The notes under the pieces were generated by a model. The model saw only the letters and a list, made by a program, of their open reading frames with translations. It was not told the origin of the DNA and searched no databases. Positions 14,556 through 22,696 of a stretch of 24,248 nucleotides of DNA are shown piece by piece. Source of the stretch: an uncultured Eubacterium sp. Its GTDB lineage: Bacteria; Bacillota; Clostridia; Lachnospirales; Lachnospiraceae. The number at the start of each line of letters is the position of its first letter. The first letter of the stretch is position 1. The position numbers were made by a program, and so were the translations under genes. The stretch is from the NCBI GenBank assembly GCA_910580075.1, contig CAJTVR010000060.1:1-24248 (forward strand). Direction: 5' to 3'.

Positions 14556-16268
14556 ATGAATAAAAATACAGAGGAACACTTACAAAAGAGTCAGCCAGCC
14601 GGCAAAATGCCTGGAGGCTCCGCGTCAAAGCGCAGCAGAGCGCCCAGAGAACGGCAGGCAGGCGGCGGACAGGCGGCACATCTGCAGAATGATAAGGCGG
14701 CCGCAGATCTTCCAAGGCAGGCGAAGGTGAATCAGATGGACCGGCTGACAACGCAGGAAAAGATTCATCCGGTTTCTAAACATGTCAGTGAAAATAAAGA
14801 CATACTGGAAAAAATGCTGGGCAGCAGTGCGGATATTAAAATGCGTGAAATGGTGCTGGGAAAAGACCGTGTACACTGTCTGGCGGCATATATAGAGATT
14901 ACGGCGGGATCACTGGCTTTTGAGAATTCGCTGATAGGAAAACTTTTAAACGATCTGGCATATCTGCCGGCAGACCAGATTTATGAATCACTTGCTGCAA
15001 ACGGACAGGGGCTGTGTGATGTGACTCCGTTTGACAATATCGAAGATGCCGTGCAGTACGGGATGCTGACAGGCGATGTGATACTGTTTATTGACGGGTT
15101 TTGCAGCGCTTTGAAAATTCCGGATAAGGGATATCCGAATATGGGCGTGACAAAGCCTGATTCTGAAAAAGTACTCCGGGGCTCGCAGGAGGGATTTGCG
15201 GATTCTGTGAAGGTAAATACAGCGCTGATTCGAAAGCGCATACGTTCTTCCAAAGTGCGGGTAAAGGAAGTAAAGGCAGGGCTTTATTCTCATACAAATA
15301 TTGACCTGGTATACATGGACGGGCTCGTGTATCCAAGCCTTTTAAACGAAATTGAAAGAAGGCTGGATGCTTATACAATAGACAGTGTTATGGACAGCGG
15401 TGTGATTGAACAGCTTGCGGAAGAGGAGTGGTATTCTCCGTTTCCGCAGTTTCAGACGACACAGCGCCCGGACCGGGCTGCAATTGCGGTGATGGAGGGA
15501 AGGGTTGTGCTTTTATGTGATAATTCGCCGACGGCACTGATTCTTCCTACGGACTATAATTCGCTGTTAAAGACGAGCGATGATTATTACAACCGGTTTG
15601 AGATTGCTTCGCTGGAGCGGTTTATACGGTATGCGGCATCGATTATGGCTCTGGCGCTTCCGGCGTTTTATCTGGCGGTAACCAATTTTCATACGCAGAT
15701 TCTGCCGACATCTCTGCTGCTGTCGTTTGCTGCAGCCAGGCAGGGAGTCCCGTTTCCGGCTGTGGTAGAAGTGCTTTTGATGGAGCTGTCGTTTGAACTG
15801 CTGCGGGAAGCAGGGGTACGCCTTCCGGGAGCAATGGGGAATACAATCGGAATTGTCGGCGGACTGATTATCGGGCAGGCTGCAGTAGAGGCCAATCTGG
15901 TCAGTCCGATTGTCGTCATTGTCGTAGCGTTTACGGCGCTTAGTTCTTTTGCGATTCCAAATGAAGAGCTGGCCACAGCTTTTAGGATACTCAAGTTTTA
16001 TATGATTGCACTGTCTGCATGGCTGGGGCTGTTTGGATTTCTGGCAGCAGCATTGAGCATACTGATTCATCTGGCAGCACTGAAAAGTTTTGGAATCCCT
16101 TATCTGATGCCTTATGTGGGAGCTGAGCTGACTGGCTACGAAGACGAACGGGACAGCCTGATCCGGTATCCGATGTCAATGATGCGCAAAAGGCCGGTAT
16201 ATACCAGACGGGGCCAGCGCCTCAGGCTGACGTTTGGGACGAAAAAGAATAAAGGGAAGGAACGATAA
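14556..16268 (+). CDS. Spore germination receptor A subunit (GerA/GerKA family)
   Basis: This 570-residue inner-membrane protein of the spore is the A subunit of a germinant receptor. A Lys/Gln/Arg-rich hydrophilic N-terminus (1-75) precedes the conserved soluble domain. There, GSQEGFADSVKVNTALIRKR (about 209-228) matches the GerA signature GSxEGFxxxxxxNxxLIRxR. The membrane part begins near residue 355 (FIRYAASIMALALPAFYLAV), with about five helices to 530 and a basic tail. A weak AAAAGGAA lies 11 bases before the ATG; a later in-frame Met near residue 61 would remove the low-complexity tail. The B subunit follows two bases after the stop. Which nutrient it senses cannot be read from sequence. 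Confidence 0.93.
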   Translation: MNKNTEEHLQKSQPAGKMPGGSASKRSRAPRERQAGGGQAAHLQNDKAAADLPRQAKVNQMDRLTTQEKIHPVSKHVSENKDILEKMLGSSADIKMREMVLGKDRVHCLAAYIEITAGSLAFENSLIGKLLNDLAYLPADQIYESLAANGQGLCDVTPFDNIEDAVQYGMLTGDVILFIDGFCSALKIPDKGYPNMGVTKPDSEKVLRGSQEGFADSVKVNTALIRKRIRSSKVRVKEVKAGLYSHTNIDLVYMDGLVYPSLLNEIERRLDAYTIDSVMDSGVIEQLAEEEWYSPFPQFQTTQRPDRAAIAVMEGRVVLLCDNSPTALILPTDYNSLLKTSDDYYNRFEIASLERFIRYAASIMALALPAFYLAVTNFHTQILPTSLLLSFAAARQGVPFPAVVEVLLMELSFELLREAGVRLPGAMGNTIGIVGGLIIGQAAVEANLVSPIVVIVVAFTALSSFAIPNEELATAFRILKFYMIALSAWLGLFGFLAAALSILIHLAALKSFGIPYLMPYVGAELTGYEDERDSLIRYPMSMMRKRPVYTRRGQRLRLTFGTKKNKGKER

Positions 16269-16270
16269 AC

Positions 16271-17410
16271 GTGTTTTCCAACAATGATAAAATATCGTCA
16301 CGCCAGATAAAAAGACTGCTGATTTTTGACTTGTTCGGAACAGCCTCCCTGCTGCTCCCGGCCCAGCTGGCTAAATCAGGAGACGGAGCCGGAATCTGGA
16401 GCATTGCAGCAGGGACTGTTCTGGCAGAATGTTATCTGCGGATGCTTTTAGCCTGCTGCGAGCAGGCACCGCAGGACTATCTGGGCTATCTCAGATCCGG
16501 ATGGGGAAATATCATGTCGCGTCTTTTTTATGGCTGTTACGCCGTAATCTGCGTGACAGCATGTGCATGGGCGGCAAAGCTGCTGACGGAATTAATGTGC
16601 GACAGTCTTTTGGATACCAGCAATTTTTCCGCAGCTCTTTTTGTTATCCTGTTACTGGCGTTTTATGGCGGAATCTGCGGATTAGAGGCCAGGGCAAGAG
16701 TGTATGAGATTATGTTCTGGGTGCTTGTGGTTCCGCTGGTTATTATGCTGCTTTTGTGTATCAGGCAGGTACAGGCAGTTCAGTGGTTTCCGATGTCTGT
16801 AACAGACAGTGAAAATGGCGGGATGTGGTTTTTTATCGGAATGCTGCAGTGTTTTGCTGCATTTCTGCCGCTGACGTTTCTGCTGTTTTTAATACCGCAT
16901 GTAACAGATAAAAAAAGAACCGGGCGGGCAGCATACCAGGCAGCAGCAGCCAGCGGTGCTGCAGTTCTGGTTATCTATCTGATTTTGCTTGGCATTTTTG
17001 GCAGCGGAGCGCTTGCAGCAGAAGATTATCCGGTCGTAACGCTGATGGGAATGGTGAAAATACCTGGTGAATTTGTAAAACGTCTGGATGCGGTGATGGT
17101 CGGCGTCTGGTTTTTTACGTTATATGCACTGATCGGGAGCAGCCTGTATTATGGAGCAGATACGGCACGCAGGGTGTTTGGAAAAAGAAATGAGCATGGA
17201 AGGGAAGGCCTGAAGGCGAAACGGGCATACGAAAGGGGCAAAAAACGCTGGTTTCTGGCTGTAACTGTGGCGGTATACGGGATGGCGTACTGGTTTCATA
17301 TGGATCCGGATGTCCAGGCAGCCGTGTATGAAGTTTTTTATCTGATAGGAGTGCCGTTTCTGGTTATTGTACCGGCGGGAGCACTGATTTTAAACAGGAT
17401 ACGCAGGTGA
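16271..17410 (+). CDS. Spore germination receptor B subunit (GerB/GerKB permease family)
   Basis: This 379-residue integral membrane protein of the APC-related spore germination permease family has about ten predicted helices. The N-terminal KISSRQIKRLLIFDLFGTAS resembles the family start (kIS..Q.....GT). EFVKRLDAVMVGVWFFTLYA (about 276-295) matches the conserved R-x-E/D segment of helix eight. B subunits form the channel or germinant-binding part of the GerA-type receptor. It starts with GTG after AAGGAA, two bases after the A subunit stop, so it is in the same operon. Confidence 0.9.
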   Translation: MFSNNDKISSRQIKRLLIFDLFGTASLLLPAQLAKSGDGAGIWSIAAGTVLAECYLRMLLACCEQAPQDYLGYLRSGWGNIMSRLFYGCYAVICVTACAWAAKLLTELMCDSLLDTSNFSAALFVILLLAFYGGICGLEARARVYEIMFWVLVVPLVIMLLLCIRQVQAVQWFPMSVTDSENGGMWFFIGMLQCFAAFLPLTFLLFLIPHVTDKKRTGRAAYQAAAASGAAVLVIYLILLGIFGSGALAAEDYPVVTLMGMVKIPGEFVKRLDAVMVGVWFFTLYALIGSSLYYGADTARRVFGKRNEHGREGLKAKRAYERGKKRWFLAVTVAVYGMAYWFHMDPDVQAAVYEVFYLIGVPFLVIVPAGALILNRIRR

Positions 17411-17480
17411 GCGTACAGTAATTACAATGCCTATGTTTGTTTTGAATTCGAAGTATCATCCAGGAAAAAGGAGCTTTGTT

Positions 17481-18542
17481 ATGCTGAATAAAAACATACA
17501 CAAATTATATATGTTCCTGTGCGCGCTGGCTGCTGCATGCTTTTTAAGCGGATGCAGCGCTACAGAACTGGAAAATAAAAGTTTTCCTCTGGCAGTGCTG
17601 ATCAATGAAAAAGACGGCCAGTACCAGGCCTGCTATCTGTCACAGCAGCTGTCCGAGGTGGCGAACGAGCGGGCAGACGGAGGCAATATGACTGCGGAAA
17701 GTGCACAGGGCAGTACGTATTATGAAACACACAATACGTTTGAAAAAAATAACCGCTGCCGGCTGGACATGTCACATACAAAGGCGCTCATATTCCGGAA
17801 CGATTTTATAGAAAGCGATACGTTTGAGGTTTTTTTGGAAACAGTGCGCCGGGAAAACACGTATGCCAGAAATACGCTTGTCTATCTTTCAGACAGCAGC
17901 ATGGGGCAGCTGGCAAAGCTTAACCGTTCCCTGGAAGTTCCTCTTGGCAGCTATCTGGAGCAGATGACGGAAAATGAGCGTGAACTGAAAGAACAGGCGG
18001 CTGTGACGCTTGGTACGCTGCTGAATGAACAGGCAAATGCCAGCCGTACGATTCTGATTCCGGTGATTCAGGAGGAAAACGGATTGCCGGCAGTTTATGC
18101 ATATGAAGTACTGCAGAATTTTGAACCGAAAGGCAGAATCCGTACAGAGGAAGCACAGATTTATTATCTGCTGGCAGGACAGCTGGAACGGATGGATGTA
18201 CAGTTAGATAAAAACGACCAGGTGCGTCTGAGTCATCTGAAATGCAGGCGGAATTTTATTCTGTCAGCCGGAGAGGTTACGCAGCAGCTGATCCTGACAG
18301 CTGAGGCGGAACAGGTCTCAGGAAAAGCATCAGAGGAAGAAATCGAACAGGCAGTTAAAGATAAGATTGAGAGAGCCTGCCGGGTCAGCTGCCAGCTTCA
18401 GGGTATCGATTTATCTGACAGCAGCAGATGTCTTGCAATGCTTGCGCCGGATGTCTATGATGAATATAGAGACCGGATAGATGAATATATGGAAAATCTG
18501 AATTATGAGGCGAAAGTACAGGTGAAGACAGTTTCCGGATAA
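17481..18542 (+). CDS. Spore germination receptor C subunit (GerC/GerKC lipoprotein)
   Basis: This 353-residue lipoprotein completes the A-B-C receptor. The start was set at the ATG at 17481, which has AAAGGAG eight bases upstream and is followed directly by a lipoprotein signal peptide: basic NKNIHK, a hydrophobic core, and lipobox LSGC with Cys25 as the acylated residue. An in-frame ATG at 17427 would bury the signal. The mature N-terminus (ATELENKSFPLAVLINE) has the ELE-K-type opening seen in GerC proteins. The remainder is soluble and faces the outer side of the inner spore membrane. The family's usual length is 350-400 residues. Confidence 0.9.
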   Translation: MLNKNIHKLYMFLCALAAACFLSGCSATELENKSFPLAVLINEKDGQYQACYLSQQLSEVANERADGGNMTAESAQGSTYYETHNTFEKNNRCRLDMSHTKALIFRNDFIESDTFEVFLETVRRENTYARNTLVYLSDSSMGQLAKLNRSLEVPLGSYLEQMTENERELKEQAAVTLGTLLNEQANASRTILIPVIQEENGLPAVYAYEVLQNFEPKGRIRTEEAQIYYLLAGQLERMDVQLDKNDQVRLSHLKCRRNFILSAGEVTQQLILTAEAEQVSGKASEEEIEQAVKDKIERACRVSCQLQGIDLSDSSRCLAMLAPDVYDEYRDRIDEYMENLNYEAKVQVKTVSG

Positions 18543-18550
18543 TGGGAAAG

Positions 18551-18593
18551 AAAGTAAAAATAAGGCCGGGAACCAGTTTTTAGATCCCGGCCT
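18551..18593 (-). terminator. Terminator for the minus-strand desulfidase-GNAT operon
   Basis: AGGCCGGGA (18563-18571) pairs with TCCCGGCCT (18585-18593) around a 13-nt loop. On the minus strand the stem is followed by TTATTTTTACTTTC, a U-rich tract, so it should stop transcripts coming from 18733. It also lies 20 bp after the stop of the C subunit and could act on both strands, though no T run follows on the plus strand. The 140 bp between it and 18733 show no clear gene. Confidence 0.7.
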
Positions 18594-18732
18594 GTAATCC
18601 GGTCAGCTTTTAATATTTATTTTACAGAGAAAAACGGTGATGCGTATGCCAGACCCTGTAATCCTGATGCTTTCAGTCCTGCCAAAATAGCTGCCGCTAA
18701 CACACTTTCTTTTGTGATAACCCAGTGACAGG

Positions 18733-19224
18733 TCAGGATTCTTTGAAACTCAGCCGCATCTGGTACCAGACAGCTCCTCCATGTACGGATTCCGATATGC
18801 CTTCCTGGACAAAACCGAATTTTGCATAATATGCAAGAAGCTTTTCTTTACAAGTAAGTACCAGCCCTTCCCTGCCCTGGGCTTTTGCATCTGCAATAGC
18901 CTGTTTGATCAGCATGCCCGCATAGCCTTTTCTGCGCTCAGAAGGAACCGTATCCACTCCAAAAATCATCTGCCATTTTCCGTCTGGTTTATGCATCTGT
19001 GCATTTTCATACATCTCGTCGGTAAGATCTGGAAGATCCGTTGTCATTCCGTTGACAAATGCCACAATTCTGTCTTCATCTTCCAATAGCCAGAAATGAT
19101 CCGGATACACAGAAAGCCTTTTTTCAAAGGACTGTTCGTCTGCTGCTTCTGCTTTCGGAAAACATTCTGCTTCTACAGCTGCAATTGCTGCAAGATCATT
19201 TATTGCTGCATTTCTGATTTTCAT
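18733..19224 (-). CDS. GNAT-family N-acetyltransferase
   Basis: This 163-residue acetyl-CoA-dependent acyltransferase has the fold visible in order: beta1 KIRNAAINDLAAIAAVEAEC, beta2-3 HFWLLEDEDRIVAFVNG, beta4 MIFGVDTVPSERRKGYAGML with the acetyl-CoA pyrophosphate loop R-R-K-G-Y-A at about 98-103, and the C-terminal YYAKFGFV near 140. The TVPSERRKGYAG spacing and the TCKEKLL segment resemble the arylalkylamine/ribosomal-type subgroup. Substrate is unknown. Its start lies four bases after the stop of the desulfidase, with AGGAG eight bases upstream inside the end of that gene, so the two are one operon ending at 18563. Confidence 0.9.
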   Translation of the reverse strand: MKIRNAAINDLAAIAAVEAECFPKAEAADEQSFEKRLSVYPDHFWLLEDEDRIVAFVNGMTTDLPDLTDEMYENAQMHKPDGKWQMIFGVDTVPSERRKGYAGMLIKQAIADAKAQGREGLVLTCKEKLLAYYAKFGFVQEGISESVHGGAVWYQMRLSFKES

Positions 19225-19228
19225 ATAT

Positions 19229-20527
19229 TTACTCCTGATCCATCATGATTTTTACGATTTCTTTATCCGTCTGGCGCATGCCGTCCTGTCCAAGACGTCC
19301 GATATTTTTAATCGTGGCTTCCACCCCGTTTTTTACAATGCCATCTCCGCCTTTGAATTCCTGATTGTTTTTGTACATATGATAGCCAAGAATTCCGGCT
19401 TCCACGCTGGATGCAATTTTTGCGGCACAGGAAGGCTTCGCTCCGTCACAAATAATGCCGGATACAATCGCCAGGGAATTGACAAGTGTATGTGCAATCT
19501 CCTGATAGCCGCCGCCCTGCAGATAGGCAATGCCGCATCCTGCCGCACATCCCGCGCTGACGGCCCCGCAGTACGCAGAAAGCGTGCCGATTCCCGTCTT
19601 TTCATGAATGGCGATTAAATTTGAAACAGCCAGTGCACGGTATAATTTTTCTTTCGGAGCAGAAAGCTCTTTGGCATATTCTGCCACTGGAACCGAAACG
19701 GTAATCCCCTGATTTCCGCTTCCGGAATTAATGACAACCGGCATCTCACAGCCGCTCATTCTTGCGTCGGAGCCGGCCGCTGCCTTTGCAATGGCACGGT
19801 TTCTTACATCATAGCCATAATATTTTAAAAATGTAGAACCGATATTTGCACCATAGTCTCCAAGCAGCCCTTCTTCTGCAATCAGCGTATTATACTGAAT
19901 CTGAGTATCTAAAACCGGTTTCACATCTTCGATTTCGCAGGTATCGGCAAATTCAAGAATATCCCTGATATTTAACAGCGTTTTGTCCGCCAGGCCGGTT
20001 TCTTCTTCTGTCTCATCCGCATGCCCTTTCTGCATTTCTACATCATACAAAACCGTTCCGTTTTTCTCCATATAGACGATATTCGTATGGTACTGGCAGA
20101 TACGCACTTTCGCGGATTCTTCTCCCCGGTATAACTGAATGATAATATCAAAAATCATACCGTTATCTACAGACTTTACCTGGATCGGCGTTTGTTCCAG
20201 AAATGTTTTCATTTCTTTTTTCTGCTCCGGCGTTACTCTGGAAATAACTTCCAAAACCAGCTCCGCCTGTCCGCCTGTAATGCCTGCTGCTGCGGCGGCT
20301 TCAATTCCTTTTAAGCCGTCTGTATTCGGGACAATCACGCTTTTTACGTTTTTTATAATATTATCGCTTACACCGATTTCCACTTTGTCAGGCAGATTTC
20401 CCAGAATTTTTTTTGCCCTCGCAGCAGCATATGCTATCGCAATCGGTTCTGTACATCCCATAGCCGGTACGAGCTCTTCTTTCAGAATCTGTAAATAAGC
20501 TGCGTATTTTTTGTCTGTCCGGTTCAT
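19229..20527 (-). CDS. L-cysteine desulfidase (UPF0597/CyuA, serine dehydratase alpha-like)
   Basis: This 432-residue Fe-S enzyme likely breaks L-cysteine into sulfide, ammonia and pyruvate through 2-aminoacrylate. AMGCTEP at 22-28 with Cys25, SGCEMPVVINSGSGNQG at about 258-274, the glycine/cysteine-rich AYCGAVSAGCAAGCG at 318-332 and ICDGAKPSC at 359-367 are family hallmarks. Cysteines 25, 320, 360 and 367 are candidates for the cluster ligands. The start was set at the ATG at 20527, which has AAGGAGCTGATAAA just before it; a longer in-frame start would add a Lys/Arg-rich tail encoded by the end of the upstream pseudogene. It is preceded by a broken paralogue (20532-21521) and followed by a GNAT gene. 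Older annotations would call it L-serine dehydratase alpha-like. Confidence 0.88.
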   Translation of the reverse strand: MNRTDKKYAAYLQILKEELVPAMGCTEPIAIAYAAARAKKILGNLPDKVEIGVSDNIIKNVKSVIVPNTDGLKGIEAAAAAGITGGQAELVLEVISRVTPEQKKEMKTFLEQTPIQVKSVDNGMIFDIIIQLYRGEESAKVRICQYHTNIVYMEKNGTVLYDVEMQKGHADETEEETGLADKTLLNIRDILEFADTCEIEDVKPVLDTQIQYNTLIAEEGLLGDYGANIGSTFLKYYGYDVRNRAIAKAAAGSDARMSGCEMPVVINSGSGNQGITVSVPVAEYAKELSAPKEKLYRALAVSNLIAIHEKTGIGTLSAYCGAVSAGCAAGCGIAYLQGGGYQEIAHTLVNSLAIVSGIICDGAKPSCAAKIASSVEAGILGYHMYKNNQEFKGGDGIVKNGVEATIKNIGRLGQDGMRQTDKEIVKIMMDQE

Positions 20528-20531
20528 TTTA

Positions 20532-21521
20532 TCAGCTCCTTCCTTCTTTCTGTGCTTTTTTCTGTGCTTTTTTCTCCTGCATAATTTCCACAATTGTTTT
20601 TTCGGTCCCAGTCATGCCGGGTGAAGTAATCCGGCCCATATTGCGCATGGTTTCTTCGGGGGTTTTTCCAAGAATTCCATGTACCGGATTCACAGATACG
20701 CCCTGCATAGCCATATCTGCAGCCGCATAAGCGGCATCTACTGGCCACTATGCCTTTCATTGTGTATCCCTGGTTACCGCCGTCACAGATCATGCCCGTA
20801 ATGCTTCCGGCCATATTGCTGATTACTTTTTCCATCACCTGCGGATTTCCTCCCCGCAGCAGAGCAAGCCCGCAAGCCATGCCTGTTCCCGCTGCAATGG
20901 CACATCCGCAGAATGCTGATAATTTTCCAGAATATTCTTTGATATACATACAAACAAGATAACTAAGAGCCGTTGCACGCAGCAGAGCTTCTTCTGAATA
21001 TCCATGTACTTTATAAGCTGCATAAAGGGGCATTGAAGCAATAATGCCGTGAGCTCCGGACCCGGTAATGCTCATAGCCGGCCTGGAAAGGCCTGTTACC
21101 CTGGCTTCAATCGCGGATAAATTCTATTTCTCCTGCCGGAACGGTTGTGGCATAATCATAGATCTGCTGTAATGTATATCGGTGAATCAGACAGCCTTCC
21201 TCATCTTTTCCTGAGTTTTTATATTCCCAATCCTGTTCCGGTTCCTTTTCAAATACGGTATTTCCATTTTCGGTAATCCTGACAATATTTGTATAGGCAT
21301 CACGAATGGTTACTACAGCTGTGGAATTTCCCCCTCTGCAGCTGCTTCTATAAAAATACGGCTGATAATCTCACTCATCTCAACCGTAATTTTTTGATCC
21401 TCTGCCATTTTGCGGGCAGCCTCTTTTTCAGCTTCCGTAATTCCGTCCAGATATTTCAGGCCTTTTTCAGGATTTGCAGCAGTCCCAAGCGCAGCTGCAT
21501 AATTATTTCCCGCCTCAGATA
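20532..21521 (-). pseudogene. Broken second L-cysteine desulfidase paralogue
   Basis: Homology to the intact neighbour runs through three or more reading frames. The first segment, AISEAGNNYAAALGTAANPE to the stop at 21313, corresponds to residues from about 75 of the family. A shift in a run of five C at 21330-21334 opens the next segment (GGNSTAVVTIRDAYTNIVRI) down to a stop at 21107. A third frame carries RPAMSITGSGAHGI and FCGCAIAAGTGMACGLALL. An extra base near 20742 shifts to VDAAYAAADMAMQGVSVNPV, ending at 20532 just before the intact gene's ribosome site. The N-terminal 70 or so residues, including the MGCTEP motif, are missing, and the last cluster cysteine is replaced (CDGGNQGYTMK). 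It is non-functional. Confidence 0.88.
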
Positions 21522-21524
21522 TCG

Positions 21525-21748
21525 CACGTTTCGACTGTAAGCAGAGCCTGTAGCCGGAAATATCTGCAATGTCCGTGGGGAATTTTTCCTATGACGGCTT
21601 TTTTGTAAAAGCACATACTCCGGATGTCCAAAGAGCGCTTACAGAGCTGATAAACAGCGAAGATAAATCGCGGCCGTCACGCCGCACAGTCACGAAATAC
21701 CAGGAAGCGCTTTCTATTCCTGGTACAACCGGCCACAAAAAGTATTAG
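21525..21748 (+). pseudogene. rpoN: Remnant of sigma-54 factor RpoN C-terminus
   Basis: On the plus strand, opposite to its neighbours, one frame reads HVSTVSRACSRKYLQCPWGI then FPMTAF, stopping at 21606. This is the helix-turn-helix and KYLQCPxGxFPxKxFF part of RpoN. A shift in the T run near 21600 leads to FFVKAHTPDVQRALTELINS, then SRRTVTKYQEALSIPGTTG and a TAG at 21746. SRRTVTKYQE matches the RpoN box (ARRTVAKYRE). About 20 residues are missing between EDKSRP and SRRTV, and everything upstream of the helix-turn-helix is gone. The 5' break coincides with the 5' break of the desulfidase pseudogene, so one deletion probably joined the two. Confidence 0.82.
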
Positions 21749-21754
21749 CTGCTT

Positions 21755-22006
21755 TTATTTTAAGACATCTTTGATATCCAGCGTCACCGTGCCGTCTTCC
21801 AGTATGAAACATGGCACGCCAAGACACTCTTTCCCGCATATTTCGCTATAAACGGCATTGGTCTCTCTTAATAACAGATACTCCATAAAATCAGCATGGC
21901 AGGACAGGATATCCTTGAAACTGGCTTCTGCGCCTGCTGCTGACAGCTGATTGAGTGCATATAATGTGTCCGGGCAAAGGCGGCTTCCAATTACTGTAAC
22001 TTTCAT
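21755..22006 (-). CDS. Glutaredoxin-related thiol-disulfide protein
   Basis: This 83-residue thioredoxin-fold protein opens with beta1 KVTVIGSRLCPDTLYAL, with the active-site motif C11-P-D-T14 (a single redox cysteine, with no second Cys at the usual CxxC position). The cis-proline segment is GVPCFILEDG near 63-72, followed by the glutaredoxin-typical GTVTLD. Extra cysteines lie at about 36, 57 and 61. Length and motifs fit the glutaredoxin-related proteins seen in Clostridia. The reading frame is intact. Its ATG overlaps the stop of the RidA remnant (ATGA), with a weak GAGAG ribosome site, so it was probably translated with that gene. Its promoter may be lost, since everything upstream is broken. 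Confidence 0.78.
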   Translation of the reverse strand: MKVTVIGSRLCPDTLYALNQLSAAGAEASFKDILSCHADFMEYLLLRETNAVYSEICGKECLGVPCFILEDGTVTLDIKDVLK

Positions 22007-22125
22007 AATGATTCTCTCACTTTCTTTTTTAATTTAACTGCTACGCAGCTCCTTGCAGGATTCGAAGTAAAATACTTTGCGTATACTTCGTTAAATCCGG
22101 CAAAATCATCCATATCTGCAAGAAA
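22003..22125 (-). pseudogene. C-terminal remnant of a RidA-family deaminase
   Basis: Forty codons read FLADMDDFAGFNEVYAKYF, then TSNPARSCVAVKLKKKVRES and L. This matches the last third of RidA/YjgF proteins (FLADMxDFxxxNEVYxxYF...PARSCVxVxxLPKG), including the Arg of PARS that holds the substrate carboxylate. The family's final strand with its conserved Glu is missing, and the N-terminal two thirds are gone. RidA hydrolyses 2-aminoacrylate, the reactive product of cysteine desulfidase, so the intact gene made sense beside that enzyme. Its TGA overlaps the start of the glutaredoxin-like gene. Confidence 0.78.
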
Positions 22126-22127
22126 CC

Positions 22128-22298
22128 GATGCGGCTGTATGATTCCATATTGACAGGCAGTGCTGCGACAGAGCTCTGTGTCGCAAATGCAGTTACGGCA
22201 GGGTTCGCAATGTTTTTCACCATTTTCTTAACACCTTCTTTTCCGCCTGCAAAATATGCATAAAGCGGAAAAAATACAACCCCGTATACGATACACAA
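22128..22298 (-). pseudogene. Fragment of a dicarboxylate/amino acid:cation symporter (cystine TcyP-like)
   Basis: The frame reads a membrane segment (IVYGVVFFPLYAYFAGG), then VTAFATQSSVAALPVNMESY and SRIG. The S-S-x-A-x-L-P-V-N motif is the serine-rich re-entrant loop of the Glt/DAACS family, and the TQSS...LPVN form resembles cystine/dicarboxylate members. Only about 57 codons remain. The 3' end runs directly into the RidA remnant in another frame, and the 5' end stops two bases before a half-copy of the dispersed repeat. The loss of both sides points to deletion rather than sequencing error. Confidence 0.7.
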
Positions 22299-22299
22299 C

Positions 22300-22327
22300 G
22301 GAAAAAGTTTCTCTGCCCGGCGTTCGG
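22300..22327 (+). repeat. Truncated right arm of the dispersed palindromic repeat
   Basis: GGAAAAAGTTTCTCTGCCC followed by GGCGTTCGG matches the outer part of the right arms at 597-622 and 2692-2719. The inner part and the left arm are absent. It marks the exact end of the symporter fragment and the start of the AT-rich segment. Confidence 0.65.
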
Positions 22328-22369
22328 ATCATATATACTTTTAACTGACACTTTATACACGGGGATCTG

Positions 22370-22462
22370 ATGTACTTAAAATATATAGTTACAAAAGAGG
22401 TGTTATATGTTATTATTGGTATATTAGTTAGCGTTATGCTGATTGTTTTGAGAGTGAAATAA
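22370..22462 (+). CDS. Possible 30-residue single-span membrane peptide
   Basis: An ATG at 22370 opens a 30-codon frame with a basic N-terminus (MYLKYIVTKE), a continuous hydrophobic helix (LYVIIGILVSVMLIVL) and a basic end RVK. The upstream GGGGAT is a poor ribosome site. Its composition resembles small membrane peptides, including type I toxins, but a chance reading frame in AT-rich DNA cannot be excluded. The rest of the 22331-22696 gap shows no other credible gene. Confidence 0.3.
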   Translation: MYLKYIVTKEVLYVIIGILVSVMLIVLRVK

Positions 22463-22696
22463 TTGAATGTAAAAAAGGAATATACAAATGTGTATGATTG
22501 ATATTATTTCATGAACAAAGCAGTATGGAGAAGATATGTGCATAGTGTATCATATAAGGCACATAGACTGTGATGATAGGAAGCAGTGTATATGAATTTT
22601 ACGGATTGATAAACAGAACTAATCCAAAGTATTTTTACCATTAGTACGAATTTGTATAGATTAGTGTTCATAGGGAATATTATACAGGAGAAGAAG

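Noticed and set aside
18607..18726. Minus-strand frame ending in a hydrophobic peptide (TKESVLAAAILAGLKASG) just after the GNAT stop
   Set aside because: It looks peptide-like, but has no ATG and no ribosome site outside the GNAT gene. It could be a small remnant; I could not support it.
20524..21075. Intact 183-residue protein with an unusual Arg/Trp-rich C-terminus
   Set aside because: The odd C-terminus is the desulfidase pseudogene read in the wrong frame after an extra base near 20742; the correct frame continues as VDAAYAAADMAMQG.
22041..22298. Intact 85-residue membrane protein
   Set aside because: The first two thirds are a symporter fragment and the last third is the RidA remnant read in the wrong frame, so it is a chimera of broken genes.
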